This document shows, in pieces, positions 25,873 through 33,460 of a stretch of DNA of 64,000 nucleotides (the first letter of the stretch is position 1; the number at the start of each line of letters is the position of its first letter). The DNA lies in NCBI RefSeq assembly GCF_022701295.1, contig NZ_CP033204.1, positions 2,108,001-2,172,000 on the forward strand, written 5' to 3'. Source of the stretch: Sphingopyxis sp. YF1 (lineage in GTDB: Bacteria; Pseudomonadota; Alphaproteobacteria; Sphingomonadales; Sphingomonadaceae). Below the pieces are notes generated by a model. It did not search any database. It had not been told where the DNA came from and saw nothing but the letters and a program-made list of their open reading frames with translations. The position numbers and the translations under genes were made by a program.

Positions 25873-26367
25873 ATGACGCGCTTGCTGTTGGTTATGGCAT
25901 CGGCCCTGTCGATCGGGGCCGCGACCCTCTCGCTACAGTCATGCGGTGCCCAAAGCGTCGAGGCCGCGTCGCCCAGCGGCCCGGTCAACGCGCTACTGAC
26001 CCTTCCCGACGGCTCGACCTTCGTCGCTGCCGAGGGTTCGCTGCCTCGCGGGATCGCCGAATGGCTGGCATCGCGCGAAGGCGACGAAGCGCGGTTCGCA
26101 TTTGCCGGATTCGACGAAGATCGGCCGCGGCTGACCAGCAAAGGACTTGGATCCGCGGCCGATCTCGCGACTATCCTCCGTGCCGCTCCGGCTGCATCGC
26201 TCGAAATCGCGGGGGACGAGGCCCAGGCGAAGGCGCTGGCAACCATGCTCGATGAACGGGGCATCGGTTCCGAGCGATTGAAGATCATCCCCGCCGCCGG
26301 GCTCGGCAGCGTGATACTGACCGTCCACCGCGGTTCAACCGCCCCGCTGATGACCGCTAAACCCTGA
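25873..26367 (+). CDS. small exported protein, possible lipoprotein
   Basis: 164 aa. The N-terminus MTRLLLVMASALSIGAATLS followed by LQSCGAQ is a signal sequence with a possible lipobox at Cys24. The C-terminal half (GLGSAADLATIL ... ASLEIAGDEAQAKALATML ... RGIGSERL) has the spacing of an OmpA-C-like peptidoglycan-binding fold, but the key Asp/Arg pair is not clear. AAAGGGAG precedes the ATG. It follows the catalase fragment by 90 bases. Function unknown. Confidence 0.6.
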   Translation: MTRLLLVMASALSIGAATLSLQSCGAQSVEAASPSGPVNALLTLPDGSTFVAAEGSLPRGIAEWLASREGDEARFAFAGFDEDRPRLTSKGLGSAADLATILRAAPAASLEIAGDEAQAKALATMLDERGIGSERLKIIPAAGLGSVILTVHRGSTAPLMTAKP

Positions 26368-26371
26368 CAGT

Positions 26372-26659
26372 TCAATCCGGCGGCAGCGCCAGCATAAGCC
26401 ATGTTGATCGCCTTGTGGCGATCGAAGTCGGGAGGACCGTCGGCTCACCGCACGGGCCGCGCTCGCCAAGCGCCCGTTTGGCGCGATCGACGGCCGCCCT
26501 CGCCCGGCGAATGGCGGCTGCGTCCTTCCCGCCTCGTGCCGCACGAACCGCGCTCCGCGCTGCCATCCGCTGGGACGCAAGACGCGCGCGATCGTCTTCA
26601 GACAATGCCGGGTTGATATGCGCCAAGGGGGCGACCGCGAACCTTGAAGGAGCGGCCAT
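26372..26659 (-). pseudogene. small alphaproteobacterial protein of unknown function, probably frameshifted at the 3' end
   Basis: The frame gives 95 aa beginning MAAPSRFAVAPLAHINPALS, with a basic helical middle (ARAAVDRAKRALGERGP). From memory, proteins of this type in sphingomonads continue after GERGP with a Trp-Trp-x-Asp-Gly block. Here the called frame reads CGEPTV instead, while another frame shortly afterwards reads ADGPPDFDRHKAINMAYAG, preceded by a stop. This fits a small frameshift plus loss of the Trp codons. No convincing ribosome site is visible. Confidence is limited because the comparison is from memory. Confidence 0.35.
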
Positions 26660-26842
26660 CGGGCGTAACCGGATAATGGAAGGGTGGCTTTGCAAGGACG
26701 GCCTGCCGCCCACGCTACGCGCGCCCTGACATAGTCGTGTGCCGGCGACCGAAGGGTTGGCCGCCGGCACCCGTGGGGGAAGACGGAAGGAGGCTTCCAT
26801 CATCCCCGGAAGGCGGGGCTCCGAACTGCAGAGCCCGGTAGA

Positions 26843-27013
26843 TCATGGCAGTGTGCGGCGACCGCGCCCGAAGACGAAGGCAACAACGAAAAGAACGACG
26901 CCGATGACGAGAAGAATCTTCGCAAAGTCGGCCGAGAGACCGGCGATGCCACCGAAGCCGAGCAACGCTGCGACAAGGGCGACGACGGCGAAGATGATGG
27001 CCCATCTGAACAT
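26843..27013 (-). CDS. DUF1328 (YtjA-like) small membrane protein
   Basis: 56 aa: [20 protein letters not shown], then [20 protein letters not shown] and a short basic tail. Two membrane helices with the central G-G-I-A-G-x-(S/A)-A motif are the defining pattern of DUF1328. GGGAG stands seven bases before the ATG; the longer frame upstream is not coding. An EcfG-like promoter lies about 110 bases upstream, so it is probably a stress-induced membrane protein. Its molecular role is not known. Confidence 0.88.
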   Translation of the reverse strand: MFRWAIIFAVVALVAALLGFGGIAGLSADFAKILLVIGVVLFVVAFVFGRGRRTLP

Positions 27014-27123
27014 GATATTTCTCCCGCTGTTGGGCGCGTCCTCGCGCCCCGCGCGCAAGCGAAGAGGCAGCGAAGCACGCCGTACCATTCATCCGAAGTG
27101 GATGTGCACGCAACGCAGACGAC

Positions 27124-27148
27124 AACGCAGACGAACATATTTGGTTCC
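27124..27148 (-). promoter_or_regulatory. EcfG-type promoter for the DUF1328 gene
   Basis: On the minus strand GGAAC (27148-27144) is followed after 16 bases by CGTT (27127-27124). This matches the known GGAAC-N16/17-CGTT signal of the alphaproteobacterial general stress sigma factor EcfG. It points to the DUF1328 gene, whose ATG is about 110 bases downstream. Confidence 0.6.
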
Positions 27149-27203
27149 AGCAATATCGCTGACAAATGGGTTTCATAACATAGATTAAGTTCATGATTTT
27201 AAT

Positions 27204-27228
27204 GGAACAATTGCCCATCCAGCGCGTC
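27204..27228 (+). promoter_or_regulatory. EcfG-like promoter for the Gln/Asn-rich peptide gene
   Basis: GGAAC (27204-27208), 16 bases, then CGTC. One base of the -10 differs from the EcfG consensus CGTT. It lies 50 bases upstream of the ATG at 27278. Confidence 0.5.
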
Positions 27229-27277
27229 TCCATGAGGCCCACACCCCCGAGGGCAACACCGCGAAGGAGAGGCCATC

Positions 27278-27445
27278 ATGGCGCAGAATAACCAGCAGGG
27301 CGGCAACCAGCCCAACCAGAACCCCGGTCAGGACGGCCAGCAAGAACAGCAGGATCAGACCCGCCGCCAGCCGAACCAGAACCAGGACGACAATCAGGGT
27401 GGCAACCAGGCCGGCCGCGACGACGAAAATCGTCAGAACCGCTGA
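27278..27445 (+). CDS. small Gln/Asn-rich hydrophilic protein
   Basis: 55 aa, starting MAQNNQQGGNQPNQNPGQDG and ending DDENRQNR. It is almost entirely Gln, Asn, Gly, Asp and Arg with no hydrophobic core, so it is predicted to be disordered. GAAGGAGAGG before the ATG and good codon structure support it. It sits behind an EcfG-like promoter among stress genes. A degenerate relative lies at 29354-29500 on the other strand. Such low-complexity peptides are often desiccation or stress proteins, but that is inference. Confidence 0.75.
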   Translation: MAQNNQQGGNQPNQNPGQDGQQEQQDQTRRQPNQNQDDNQGGNQAGRDDENRQNR

Positions 27446-27527
27446 TCATCCAGCGACAGACGAGCGCGTTTGCGGCGCTCTCTGGGCCGGGCCGTCGCTC
27501 CCGCACGGTCCGGCTTCGCTATATCGG

Positions 27528-27553
27528 GGAACGGCTAAATCCCGAGCGACGTG
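27528..27553 (+). promoter_or_regulatory. EcfG-like promoter for the DJ-1/PfpI gene
   Basis: GGAAC (27528-27532), 17 bases, then CGTG; one mismatch from CGTT. Located 65 bases upstream of the ATG at 27618. Confidence 0.45.
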
Positions 27554-27617
27554 ACGACACCGAAACGCGCTGGTCCGCCGTCCCCCGTTGCCGATATCAT
27601 TCGAAAAGGAAATTCCC

Positions 27618-28172
27618 ATGAACGCGCCCCTCGCCGCTCGCCGCATTCTTATCATGGCAACCGATGGATTCGAGCAGTCCGAACTTGAGGTTCCGCTCGA
27701 AAAACTGGAGGAGGCCGGCGCCGAGGTCCGGGTCGCGTCTCTGAAAGAGGGACAGATCGAGGGGTGGGACGACGACAATTGGGGCGACGAGATCGACGTC
27801 GACTTGCTGATCGCGGACGCCCGCGCCGAAGATTTCGACGCACTTGTACTACCCGGCGGCCAGATCAACCCCGACCTGCTGCGCGTCGAGGAGGAGGCGA
27901 TCGCGCTCATCCAGGCTTTCGCCGACGCCGACAAGCCTGTGGCAGCGATCTGTCATGCGCCCTGGCTGCTCGTCGAGGCGGGCCTTGCGAAAGGCCGAAA
28001 CATGACTTGCTACAAGTCGATCCGCACCGATGTTGCCAATGGCGGCGCCCAAGTCTTTGACAAAGAGGTCGTGGTCGACGGCAATATTATCACCAGCCGC
28101 TGTCCCGACGATCTGCCGGCATTTTGCGACGCAATCATAGAGACCGTGGTGCGTGTCGGCGCCGATGCCTGA
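27618..28172 (+). CDS. DJ-1/PfpI family protein (general stress protein 18 type)
   Basis: 184 aa. Residues 8-30 (RRILIMATDGFEQSELEVPL) begin the flavodoxin-like fold; Glu in FEQSEL and the nucleophile Cys in VAAICHAPWLL with the following His are the family's catalytic set. Members act as glyoxalases, deglycases or proteases of disputed activity and are commonly stress induced. The start has AAGGAAA nearby and fits the family length. An EcfG-like promoter lies upstream. Confidence 0.9.
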   Translation: MNAPLAARRILIMATDGFEQSELEVPLEKLEEAGAEVRVASLKEGQIEGWDDDNWGDEIDVDLLIADARAEDFDALVLPGGQINPDLLRVEEEAIALIQAFADADKPVAAICHAPWLLVEAGLAKGRNMTCYKSIRTDVANGGAQVFDKEVVVDGNIITSRCPDDLPAFCDAIIETVVRVGADA

Positions 28173-28274
28173 GACGTGGCGAGCCCCCTGTCAGCCCCGC
28201 GGGAACCATGACGACGTCGCTCGCATTTCGGCAGCGGATGTACCGTCAGACGTTAGATGAGGAGAGCTGGCATA

Positions 28275-29015
28275 ATGTTCGATCGGGATATGGCGCCGCC
28301 GGGCATGGCGATCTTTCTTGCGAAGCTGCTCAGCCACAGCCTGCTTTCGACCGAGGACTAGGCGGCGATCGCCGCTCTTCCGCACCAGACGCGGCGCCTC
28401 GAGCCCAACGACTATATTTTGCGCGAAGGCGACCGGTCCGATATCTGCCCGGTCCTGCGGTCGGGCTTCGCTTACCGGCAGAAGATAACCGAGGGCGGCG
28501 GGCGCGAGATCGTCTCGATCAAGATCCCGGGCGACCCGCTCGACTTCCAGTCGATGTATCTTCGCACCGTCGATCATAATCTGCAGGCGCTGACCGCCGT
28601 CGAACTGACCGTCATCATGATTTCGGATTTCGAACGCCTGGTACAGGCGCGTCCCGCAATCGCGCGCGCCGTCATGGTCGACATTCTCATCGAAGCCTCG
28701 ATCGGCCGCGAATGGCTTCTCAACAATGGCCGCCGGAATGCGCTCGCGCGTCTCGCGCACCTCTTTTGCGAGCTCCACTACCGGCTGCTCGATACCGGCT
28801 CGGGCGGCCTCGACATTCACAAAATGCCGCTCACCCAGGAACAGCTCGCCGACGTGCTCGGTCTGACCCCTGTCCATGTGAACCGGACACTGAAGGCGCT
28901 GGAACGCACGGGCGCCATCGCCCGCGACGGCCGCGGTATTCGCATCGCCGATCTGCAATCATTGATCGGCACTGCGGAATTCTCCGACCTCTATCTCCAC
29001 CGTGACCAGCCCTGA
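28275..29015 (+). pseudogene. Crp/Fnr family regulator interrupted by an in-frame amber codon
   Basis: From ATG 28275 the frame reads MFDRDMAPPGMAIFLAKLLS, then HSLLSTED, a TAG at 28359-28361 (codon 29), and continues AAIAALPHQTRRLEPNDYIL through the cyclic-nucleotide-binding-like barrel to a C-terminal helix-turn-helix (TQEQLADVLGLTPVHVNRTL). All parts are in one frame and the protein would be 246 aa, the family norm, so a single base change explains the stop. Restart at TTG 28419 would give a 198-aa protein lacking the first strands. Sequencing error, real mutation, or readthrough are all possible. Confidence 0.7.
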
Positions 29016-29035
29016 CCCCCGAAGGAGCAGACGAG

Positions 29036-29299
29036 ATGGGACGTTATTTCTTCCACACACGTGACGGCTATCGCGAGATCGACGAAGTAGGCATCAACCT
29101 TCCCGATGACAAAACCGCGGGACTGGAGGCGATACGCTATGGCGGAAGCCTTCTCGCCGACGACCCTCATATTCTGCGACACGACCACGGACTGCGCGTC
29201 GAGTGCGTCGACGATGCAGGAAGGCTCCTTTACACGCTACTGGTCACCTCAGTCGACGCAAACGGAAATCTCGCAACCCTCGCGACCGAGAAGGATTAG
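29036..29299 (+). CDS. DUF6894-like small protein
   Basis: 87 aa starting MGRYFFHTRDGYREIDEVGI. The opening M-x-R-Y-(F/Y)-F-H followed by a D-x-x-G-x-x-(L/F)-P-D pattern is what is seen in DUF6894 proteins, widespread in Rhizobiales and sphingomonads and usually found near stress genes. It follows the Crp/Fnr gene by 20 bases with AAGGAG upstream, so both may be cotranscribed. Function unknown. Confidence 0.7.
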   Translation: MGRYFFHTRDGYREIDEVGINLPDDKTAGLEAIRYGGSLLADDPHILRHDHGLRVECVDDAGRLLYTLLVTSVDANGNLATLATEKD

Positions 29300-29353
29300 G
29301 GACGAAACGGGCGCGCGCGAGCGGTCTTCCAGATACGAGAAGCAGGACTGCGG

Positions 29354-29500
29354 TCAGCGGTTCCGACGATTCCGATCATCGCTTCTGCCCGGGTTCCGGT
29401 CATCCATGCGCTCTTTGCCCGGCGGACGGTTCCGGCGGTCCTGCCGTTCCTGCTGGCGACCGCCGCCCGGCTGATTGCCGCCCTGCTGATTGTTCCGAGC
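29354..29500 (-). pseudogene. degenerate copy of the Gln/Asn-rich peptide gene
   Basis: On the minus strand one frame reads ARNNQQGGNQPGGGRQQERQ and ends DDRNRRNR followed by TGA at 29354-29356. This shares AxNNQQGGNQP and the ending (D/E)xNRxNR with the 55-aa peptide at 27278-27445. No ATG, GTG or TTG start exists in this frame upstream before a stop; the nearest ATG is in another frame. It therefore looks like a frameshifted or decayed paralogue. The rest of the 29300-29693 gap holds only the csbD promoter. Confidence 0.4.
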
Positions 29501-29638
29501 GAACCGCCAGTCCTCTTCCTGAAACCGCCCAAAGCGGGTATCGAGGAGAGGCTTTCCGGCCCCAATGTTCCATTGAAATCATAAGCTTAACCTATGTTAT
29601 GCAAGTCGTTCGCACGCGGCACAAATTCAGCTTTCGGA

Positions 29639-29664
29639 GGAACAGTCGCCGTGCGCCCCGCGTT
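29639..29664 (+). promoter_or_regulatory. EcfG-type promoter for csbD
   Basis: GGAAC (29639-29643), 17 bases, CGTT (29661-29664): a full match to the EcfG consensus, 30 bases upstream of the csbD ATG. Confidence 0.7.
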
Positions 29665-29693
29665 AAACGATCGAACTTCAACGGAGACTGATC

Positions 29694-29891
29694 ATGAACA
29701 GCGATACGATCAAGGGCAATTGGGAACAGGTCAAAGGCCATGTCCAGAAGAAGTGGGGCGAACTCACCAACGACGAGCTCGACCAGATCAACGGCAACCG
29801 CAAGATTCTGGCTGGTAAAATCCAGGAAAAATATGGTCGCGCGCAGGATGAAGCCGAGCGCGAGATTGACGAGTTCGAAAACAGCTACTGA
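29694..29891 (+). CDS. CsbD family stress protein
   Basis: 65 aa, starting MNSDTIKGNWEQVKGHVQKK and continuing WGELTNDELDQINGNRKILA. The I-K-G-x-W-x-x-x-K-G-x-x-x-x-x-W-G pattern is the CsbD signature. It is a small helical cytoplasmic protein, among the most strongly stress-induced in many bacteria, with no known biochemical activity. A perfect EcfG promoter precedes it and a strong terminator follows 17 bases after the stop, so it forms a single-gene unit. Confidence 0.95.
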   Translation: MNSDTIKGNWEQVKGHVQKKWGELTNDELDQINGNRKILAGKIQEKYGRAQDEAEREIDEFENSY

Positions 29892-29908
29892 TCCTTCCTG
29901 GATCGAAG

Positions 29909-29940
29909 AAAGTCCGCGCGGCCCTGTCGCGCGGACTTTT
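29909..29940 (+). terminator. intrinsic terminator after csbD
   Basis: A perfect 12-bp stem AAAGTCCGCGCG / CGCGCGGACTTT with loop GCCCTGT, ending in TTTT. Confidence 0.85.
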
Positions 29941-29979
29941 CCGTGCCCGGGTGGGAGCGGGCAAGGCGACAGGGGCAAG

Positions 29980-31926
29980 ATGACCACGACAACCAGCGGC
30001 ATGCTCTTTCGTCACGGAAAGTTTGGGTTCGACGCTCTCTCGCGCCGCGCGAGGCTCGCGGCGGGCGCGGGCGGCGCTTTTCTGATTATCGGCGCCCTCG
30101 GAATCGGGGCCTTTCCCGTTTCGGTGCTGCACGGCACTGCCGAACGCCAGCTTGGCGAACATTTCGGCGCCCCGGTCCGCATCGGCGCCCTGTCGCGTGC
30201 GGAGTTTTTCTCCTTCACACCCACGCTCGTCGTCGAGGATGTCAGCATCGCGCAGCCGACGTGGGCCGGCACAGGGTCGCTTTTCAAGGTCAGGCGCGCG
30301 AGCGCCCGGACACCGATCCTGTCACTGCTCTCGGGTGACCCCGCCATTCGCTCGCTGGACATCGTCGGGCTCGAAGCCAATCTCGTTCGCGACGCCAATG
30401 GCAAGAGCAATTGGGAAGGCTCCGGGGATAAGAGACCGGATGAGGCCGACCGCGAGCTGAAGCTCGACGCGCTGAGCATAAGGGACAGCCGCTTCAGCCT
30501 ACTCGACGCAAAGCGCCGTCTCGACATTGCCGGAACGCTAGAGGCAGCGGCGGACCGCAGCGTCACGCTGCGCGCCGAAGGCCGCTTCGACGGCGTTCCT
30601 GCGCGCCTTATAGCAACGGGCGCACCGCTCGGAGCCGCAAAGGGCTCGGCGTCCTGGCCCTTTTCGGCCAGCCTCGCGTCGCCGACGTTCCGGCTCGATG
30701 CCAAAGGCACGATGGCGGGTGGGCTGAACATGCGTGAGATGGATATCGAGATGAGTACGCGGGGGCAGACTCTCAAGCAGCTCGACTATATCATCGAAGC
30801 GGGGCTCTTCGGCACTCAGGATATCGACTTCGAGGGCAAAGTCCGGCGCCGCGGGCCCGACTGGTTCATCGACAGGCTCGGCGGCACGATCGGCCGCTCG
30901 ACGATCCATGCGAAGGCAAGTGTCCTCAAGCGCGAGGGGCGCACCAGGATCGACGCGACGATCGATGCGCCGCAATTCGATTTCGACGATCTTGCAGACG
31001 ATGCAGGGCTCGCGGCGGCCCGCGTGCGGGAAGCCCGGACCGGTCCGCGCATCATCCCCGAGACGCGCATCAACCTCTCGAAAATTGGGCCCACCGACGG
31101 TATCATAAGGTTCAACGCGCCGCGGCTCCTCATCAAGGGCGGCTCGGCCTTCCGCAGCCTCAAGGGCGATCTCGTTCTGGAGAAGCGCGTGCTTACGCTT
31201 CGCAACGCCGTTGCCGGCCTCGACAGAGGGCAGATGACCGGCTGGGTCAAGGTCGATTCCCGAGGCAGCGCCCCCCTTCTCTCCACCGAGCTGCGGGTGA
31301 CCGGCACCTCGCTCGACACCCTCGTAGGGCAGCCGTCGATGATCCGCGGGCCGCTCGAAGGCCTGGTCCGCCTGCAGGGGCGCGGCGACACGATCCGCGC
31401 CGCTTTCGCCGGCGGCAACGGCAAGATTGCCTTTGTCGCGCGCGGCGGCGCCATGAACCGGGCGGCCGCCTTCATCCTGGGGCAAGATCTTGGCGGCGCG
31501 ATCGGACAGAAGCTTGGCGACGACGACGCGATGGTCCCCATCCGCTGCGCCGTCCTCGCCTTCACTGTGCGTCAGGGTCTCCTCACGCCCGCGCCCTTGC
31601 TCATAGACACCAGTATTTCGAAAGGCGCTGCACGCGGCCGGATCGACCTCGACGGCGAGACGATCGCGCTCATATTCGGTGGTGCATCCAAGGGTGACGC
31701 CGCACTCAAGCTCGTCGATCCGATCAGGATCGGCGGAACGCTGTCGAGCCCGTCGATCACGCTTGCGCCGCCTGGAAAGCCCACTGGCAAGTCGGGCGGA
31801 ATCATCGGCGCGATCGGGCGCTCGATCGGAAGCGCCCTCGGATTGCGGAAGGATCGCGGCAAGCCTCCCACCCCGAGCGCAGCGCCCGCCGATTGCGACG
31901 CGCTCGCGGGCAAGGCGCTCGCCTGA
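29980..31926 (+). CDS. AsmA family protein
   Basis: 648 aa. One N-terminal membrane segment (AGAGGAFLIIGALGIGAFPV, about residues 29-48), then a large periplasmic region. The N-terminal AsmA domain shows FTPTLVVEDVSIAQP and LLSGDPAIRSLDIVGLEANL; the C-terminal domain ends with GAARGRIDLDGETIAL and IRIGGTLSSPSITL, typical of AsmA. These proteins belong to the bridge-like lipid-transfer or envelope assembly group. ATG 29980 has AGGGGC close by; ATG 30001 is possible. The gene is followed by the signalling operon on the other strand. Confidence 0.85.
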   Translation: MTTTTSGMLFRHGKFGFDALSRRARLAAGAGGAFLIIGALGIGAFPVSVLHGTAERQLGEHFGAPVRIGALSRAEFFSFTPTLVVEDVSIAQPTWAGTGSLFKVRRASARTPILSLLSGDPAIRSLDIVGLEANLVRDANGKSNWEGSGDKRPDEADRELKLDALSIRDSRFSLLDAKRRLDIAGTLEAAADRSVTLRAEGRFDGVPARLIATGAPLGAAKGSASWPFSASLASPTFRLDAKGTMAGGLNMREMDIEMSTRGQTLKQLDYIIEAGLFGTQDIDFEGKVRRRGPDWFIDRLGGTIGRSTIHAKASVLKREGRTRIDATIDAPQFDFDDLADDAGLAAARVREARTGPRIIPETRINLSKIGPTDGIIRFNAPRLLIKGGSAFRSLKGDLVLEKRVLTLRNAVAGLDRGQMTGWVKVDSRGSAPLLSTELRVTGTSLDTLVGQPSMIRGPLEGLVRLQGRGDTIRAAFAGGNGKIAFVARGGAMNRAAAFILGQDLGGAIGQKLGDDDAMVPIRCAVLAFTVRQGLLTPAPLLIDTSISKGAARGRIDLDGETIALIFGGASKGDAALKLVDPIRIGGTLSSPSITLAPPGKPTGKSGGIIGAIGRSIGSALGLRKDRGKPPTPSAAPADCDALAGKALA

Positions 31927-31934
31927 ATCCCCGC

Positions 31935-33014
31935 TCAGTCGCGTAGTTCGCGCGCCGCGAGCGGAAGCACTATCCGCGCGCGCATCCCTTTCCCTGTCCG
32001 CTCGCTCGTCCCGTAATGAACCTCGGCGCGGTGCGTCCTTGCGATAGCGGCGATGAGCTTCGTACCGAGTCCCGTGCCCTGCGCCGGCCGGTCGCTCGCG
32101 AAACCCGGACCATCGTCCTCGACGCTCAACTCGATCGATCGGTCGCCGACACGGCTGAGCCCGATCCGGATTTGCCCGTCGTCCGCCACATCATAGGCAT
32201 ATTTGCAGGCATTGCTGACCCACTCATTGGCGATCATGCCCAGCGCGACGGCCTTGTCGGTCGCGATCCGCAGCGGCTCCACCTCGGTCCGCACGTCGCG
32301 GCGCGCCGCGCCCGTCGACCAGCTCTCGCCAAGATCGGCGGCGAGGCCCGCCAGATAATCGTCCATGGCGACATATTCGACGTCATTGGTCGTGTAGAGA
32401 CGGCGGTTGACCTGCGCGACGGTCGCAATCCGCTGCTGCGTCTTCTGCAGCGCCTCGCGTGCCTCTGGATCGGGCAGCGTTTTGGCCTGCAGCGCGACGA
32501 ACGACATGATCATCTGGAGATTGTTGGCGACCCGGTGATTGACCTCCTTGAGGAGCGCCTCGAGCCGTGCATTGCTCGCGCGCAATTCCTCCTCGGCCCG
32601 CTCGCGGTCGCGGCGGAGGGCTGCGCGTTCGAGAACCTGTCCGAAGGTGTTCGCGAGCAGATCGAAGAAATCCGCGCCCACGGATTTCACGACATAGTCA
32701 TCGGCGCCCGCCTTGAGAGCGGCCACCGCGACACGGCTTTCCTCCGAGCCCGTTACATAAACGACTGGCGGACAGCCCGCGATCGCGCGCAGGGCTTCGA
32801 GCGTCGCAAGCCCGTCCTGCCCGGGCATATAATGATCGACGGCGATCAGATCGAATCGTCCCTCGCGGGTCATCGCCACGCCCTCGGCGCCGCTCGCCGC
32901 GAGGCTGACCTCGAACCCGTCGCGCGCAAGATTGCGCGAGACGAGACGCCTTATGCCTTCGTCGTCATCGATATAGAGGATATGCGCCACGGCGGCGGAC
33001 GCCCCGCTTCTCAA
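31935..33014 (-). CDS. receiver-domain histidine kinase (REC + HisKA_2/HWE-like)
   Basis: 359 aa. Residues 10-125 are a receiver: acidic pair in YIDDDEG, phosphoacceptor Asp in LIAVDHYMPGQDG, Lys in YVVKSV. A coiled coil follows, then the HisKA_2 phosphoacceptor block LLKEVNHRVANNLQMI and the ATP-binding N box NEWVSNACKYA and G boxes EDDGPGF and GTGLGTKLI. Kinases of this class drive the PhyR branch of the general stress response in alphaproteobacteria. The called start is a TTG overlapping the stop of the response regulator (TTGA); a GTG at 32990 is an alternative. No membrane segment. Confidence 0.88.
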   Translation of the reverse strand: MRSGASAAVAHILYIDDDEGIRRLVSRNLARDGFEVSLAASGAEGVAMTREGRFDLIAVDHYMPGQDGLATLEALRAIAGCPPVVYVTGSEESRVAVAALKAGADDYVVKSVGADFFDLLANTFGQVLERAALRRDRERAEEELRASNARLEALLKEVNHRVANNLQMIMSFVALQAKTLPDPEAREALQKTQQRIATVAQVNRRLYTTNDVEYVAMDDYLAGLAADLGESWSTGAARRDVRTEVEPLRIATDKAVALGMIANEWVSNACKYAYDVADDGQIRIGLSRVGDRSIELSVEDDGPGFASDRPAQGTGLGTKLIAAIARTHRAEVHYGTSERTGKGMRARIVLPLAARELRD

Positions 33015-33460
33015 GCCGGATCCGGGTCGGGGACCTGGATCACCGAAAGGAAGAGACCAAGCTGGCGGATCGCATCGGCGAAATTTTCGTAGTTCACCGG
33101 CTTCGTTATGTAGACATTGCAGCCGAGGTCATAGCAGCGCTGGATTTCGACCTTGTCGTCGGTCGTGGTGAGCACGACAACGGGCGTGCGGCGCAGCGCG
33201 CTTCCATCGCCCTTCAATCGGGCGAGAATGTCGGTGCCGCTCATGTCGGGCAGATTGAGATCGAGCAGGACGAGCGCCGGACCGTTGCGCGCGGGCCCGT
33301 CCTCGGCATCGTAGAGAAAGGCGAGCGCCGAGGTGCCGTCGGTGAAATGATGGATCGTATTCGAGATACCGGCGCGGCGGATATTCTTCTCGATCAGCCG
33401 GGCATGACCTTCGTCATCCTCGATCATCACGATGTTCACGGGTTGTTGTTGATCAGGCAT
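33011..33460 (-). CDS. single-domain response regulator (Rcp1-like)
   Basis: 149 aa, only a receiver domain: acidic pair in MIEDDEGH, phosphoacceptor Asp in LVLLDLNLPDMSG, Thr in VVLTTTDD and Lys in YITKPVNY. The slightly extended loop before the Asp is typical of Rcp1-type regulators that pair with phytochrome-like or CHASE-type kinases. ATG 33460 has GGCGGAG six bases upstream and overlaps the kinase stop by 8 bases. It can act as a phosphate shuttle between the two kinases of this operon. Confidence 0.92.
   Translation of the reverse strand: MPDQQQPVNIVMIEDDEGHARLIEKNIRRAGISNTIHHFTDGTSALAFLYDAEDGPARNGPALVLLDLNLPDMSGTDILARLKGDGSALRRTPVVVLTTTDDKVEIQRCYDLGCNVYITKPVNYENFADAIRQLGLFLSVIQVPDPDPA

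Noticed and set aside
28202..28227. Possible EcfG promoter (GGAAC-N17-CATT) before the Crp/Fnr gene
   Set aside because: Two bases of the four-base -10 differ; too weak to annotate.
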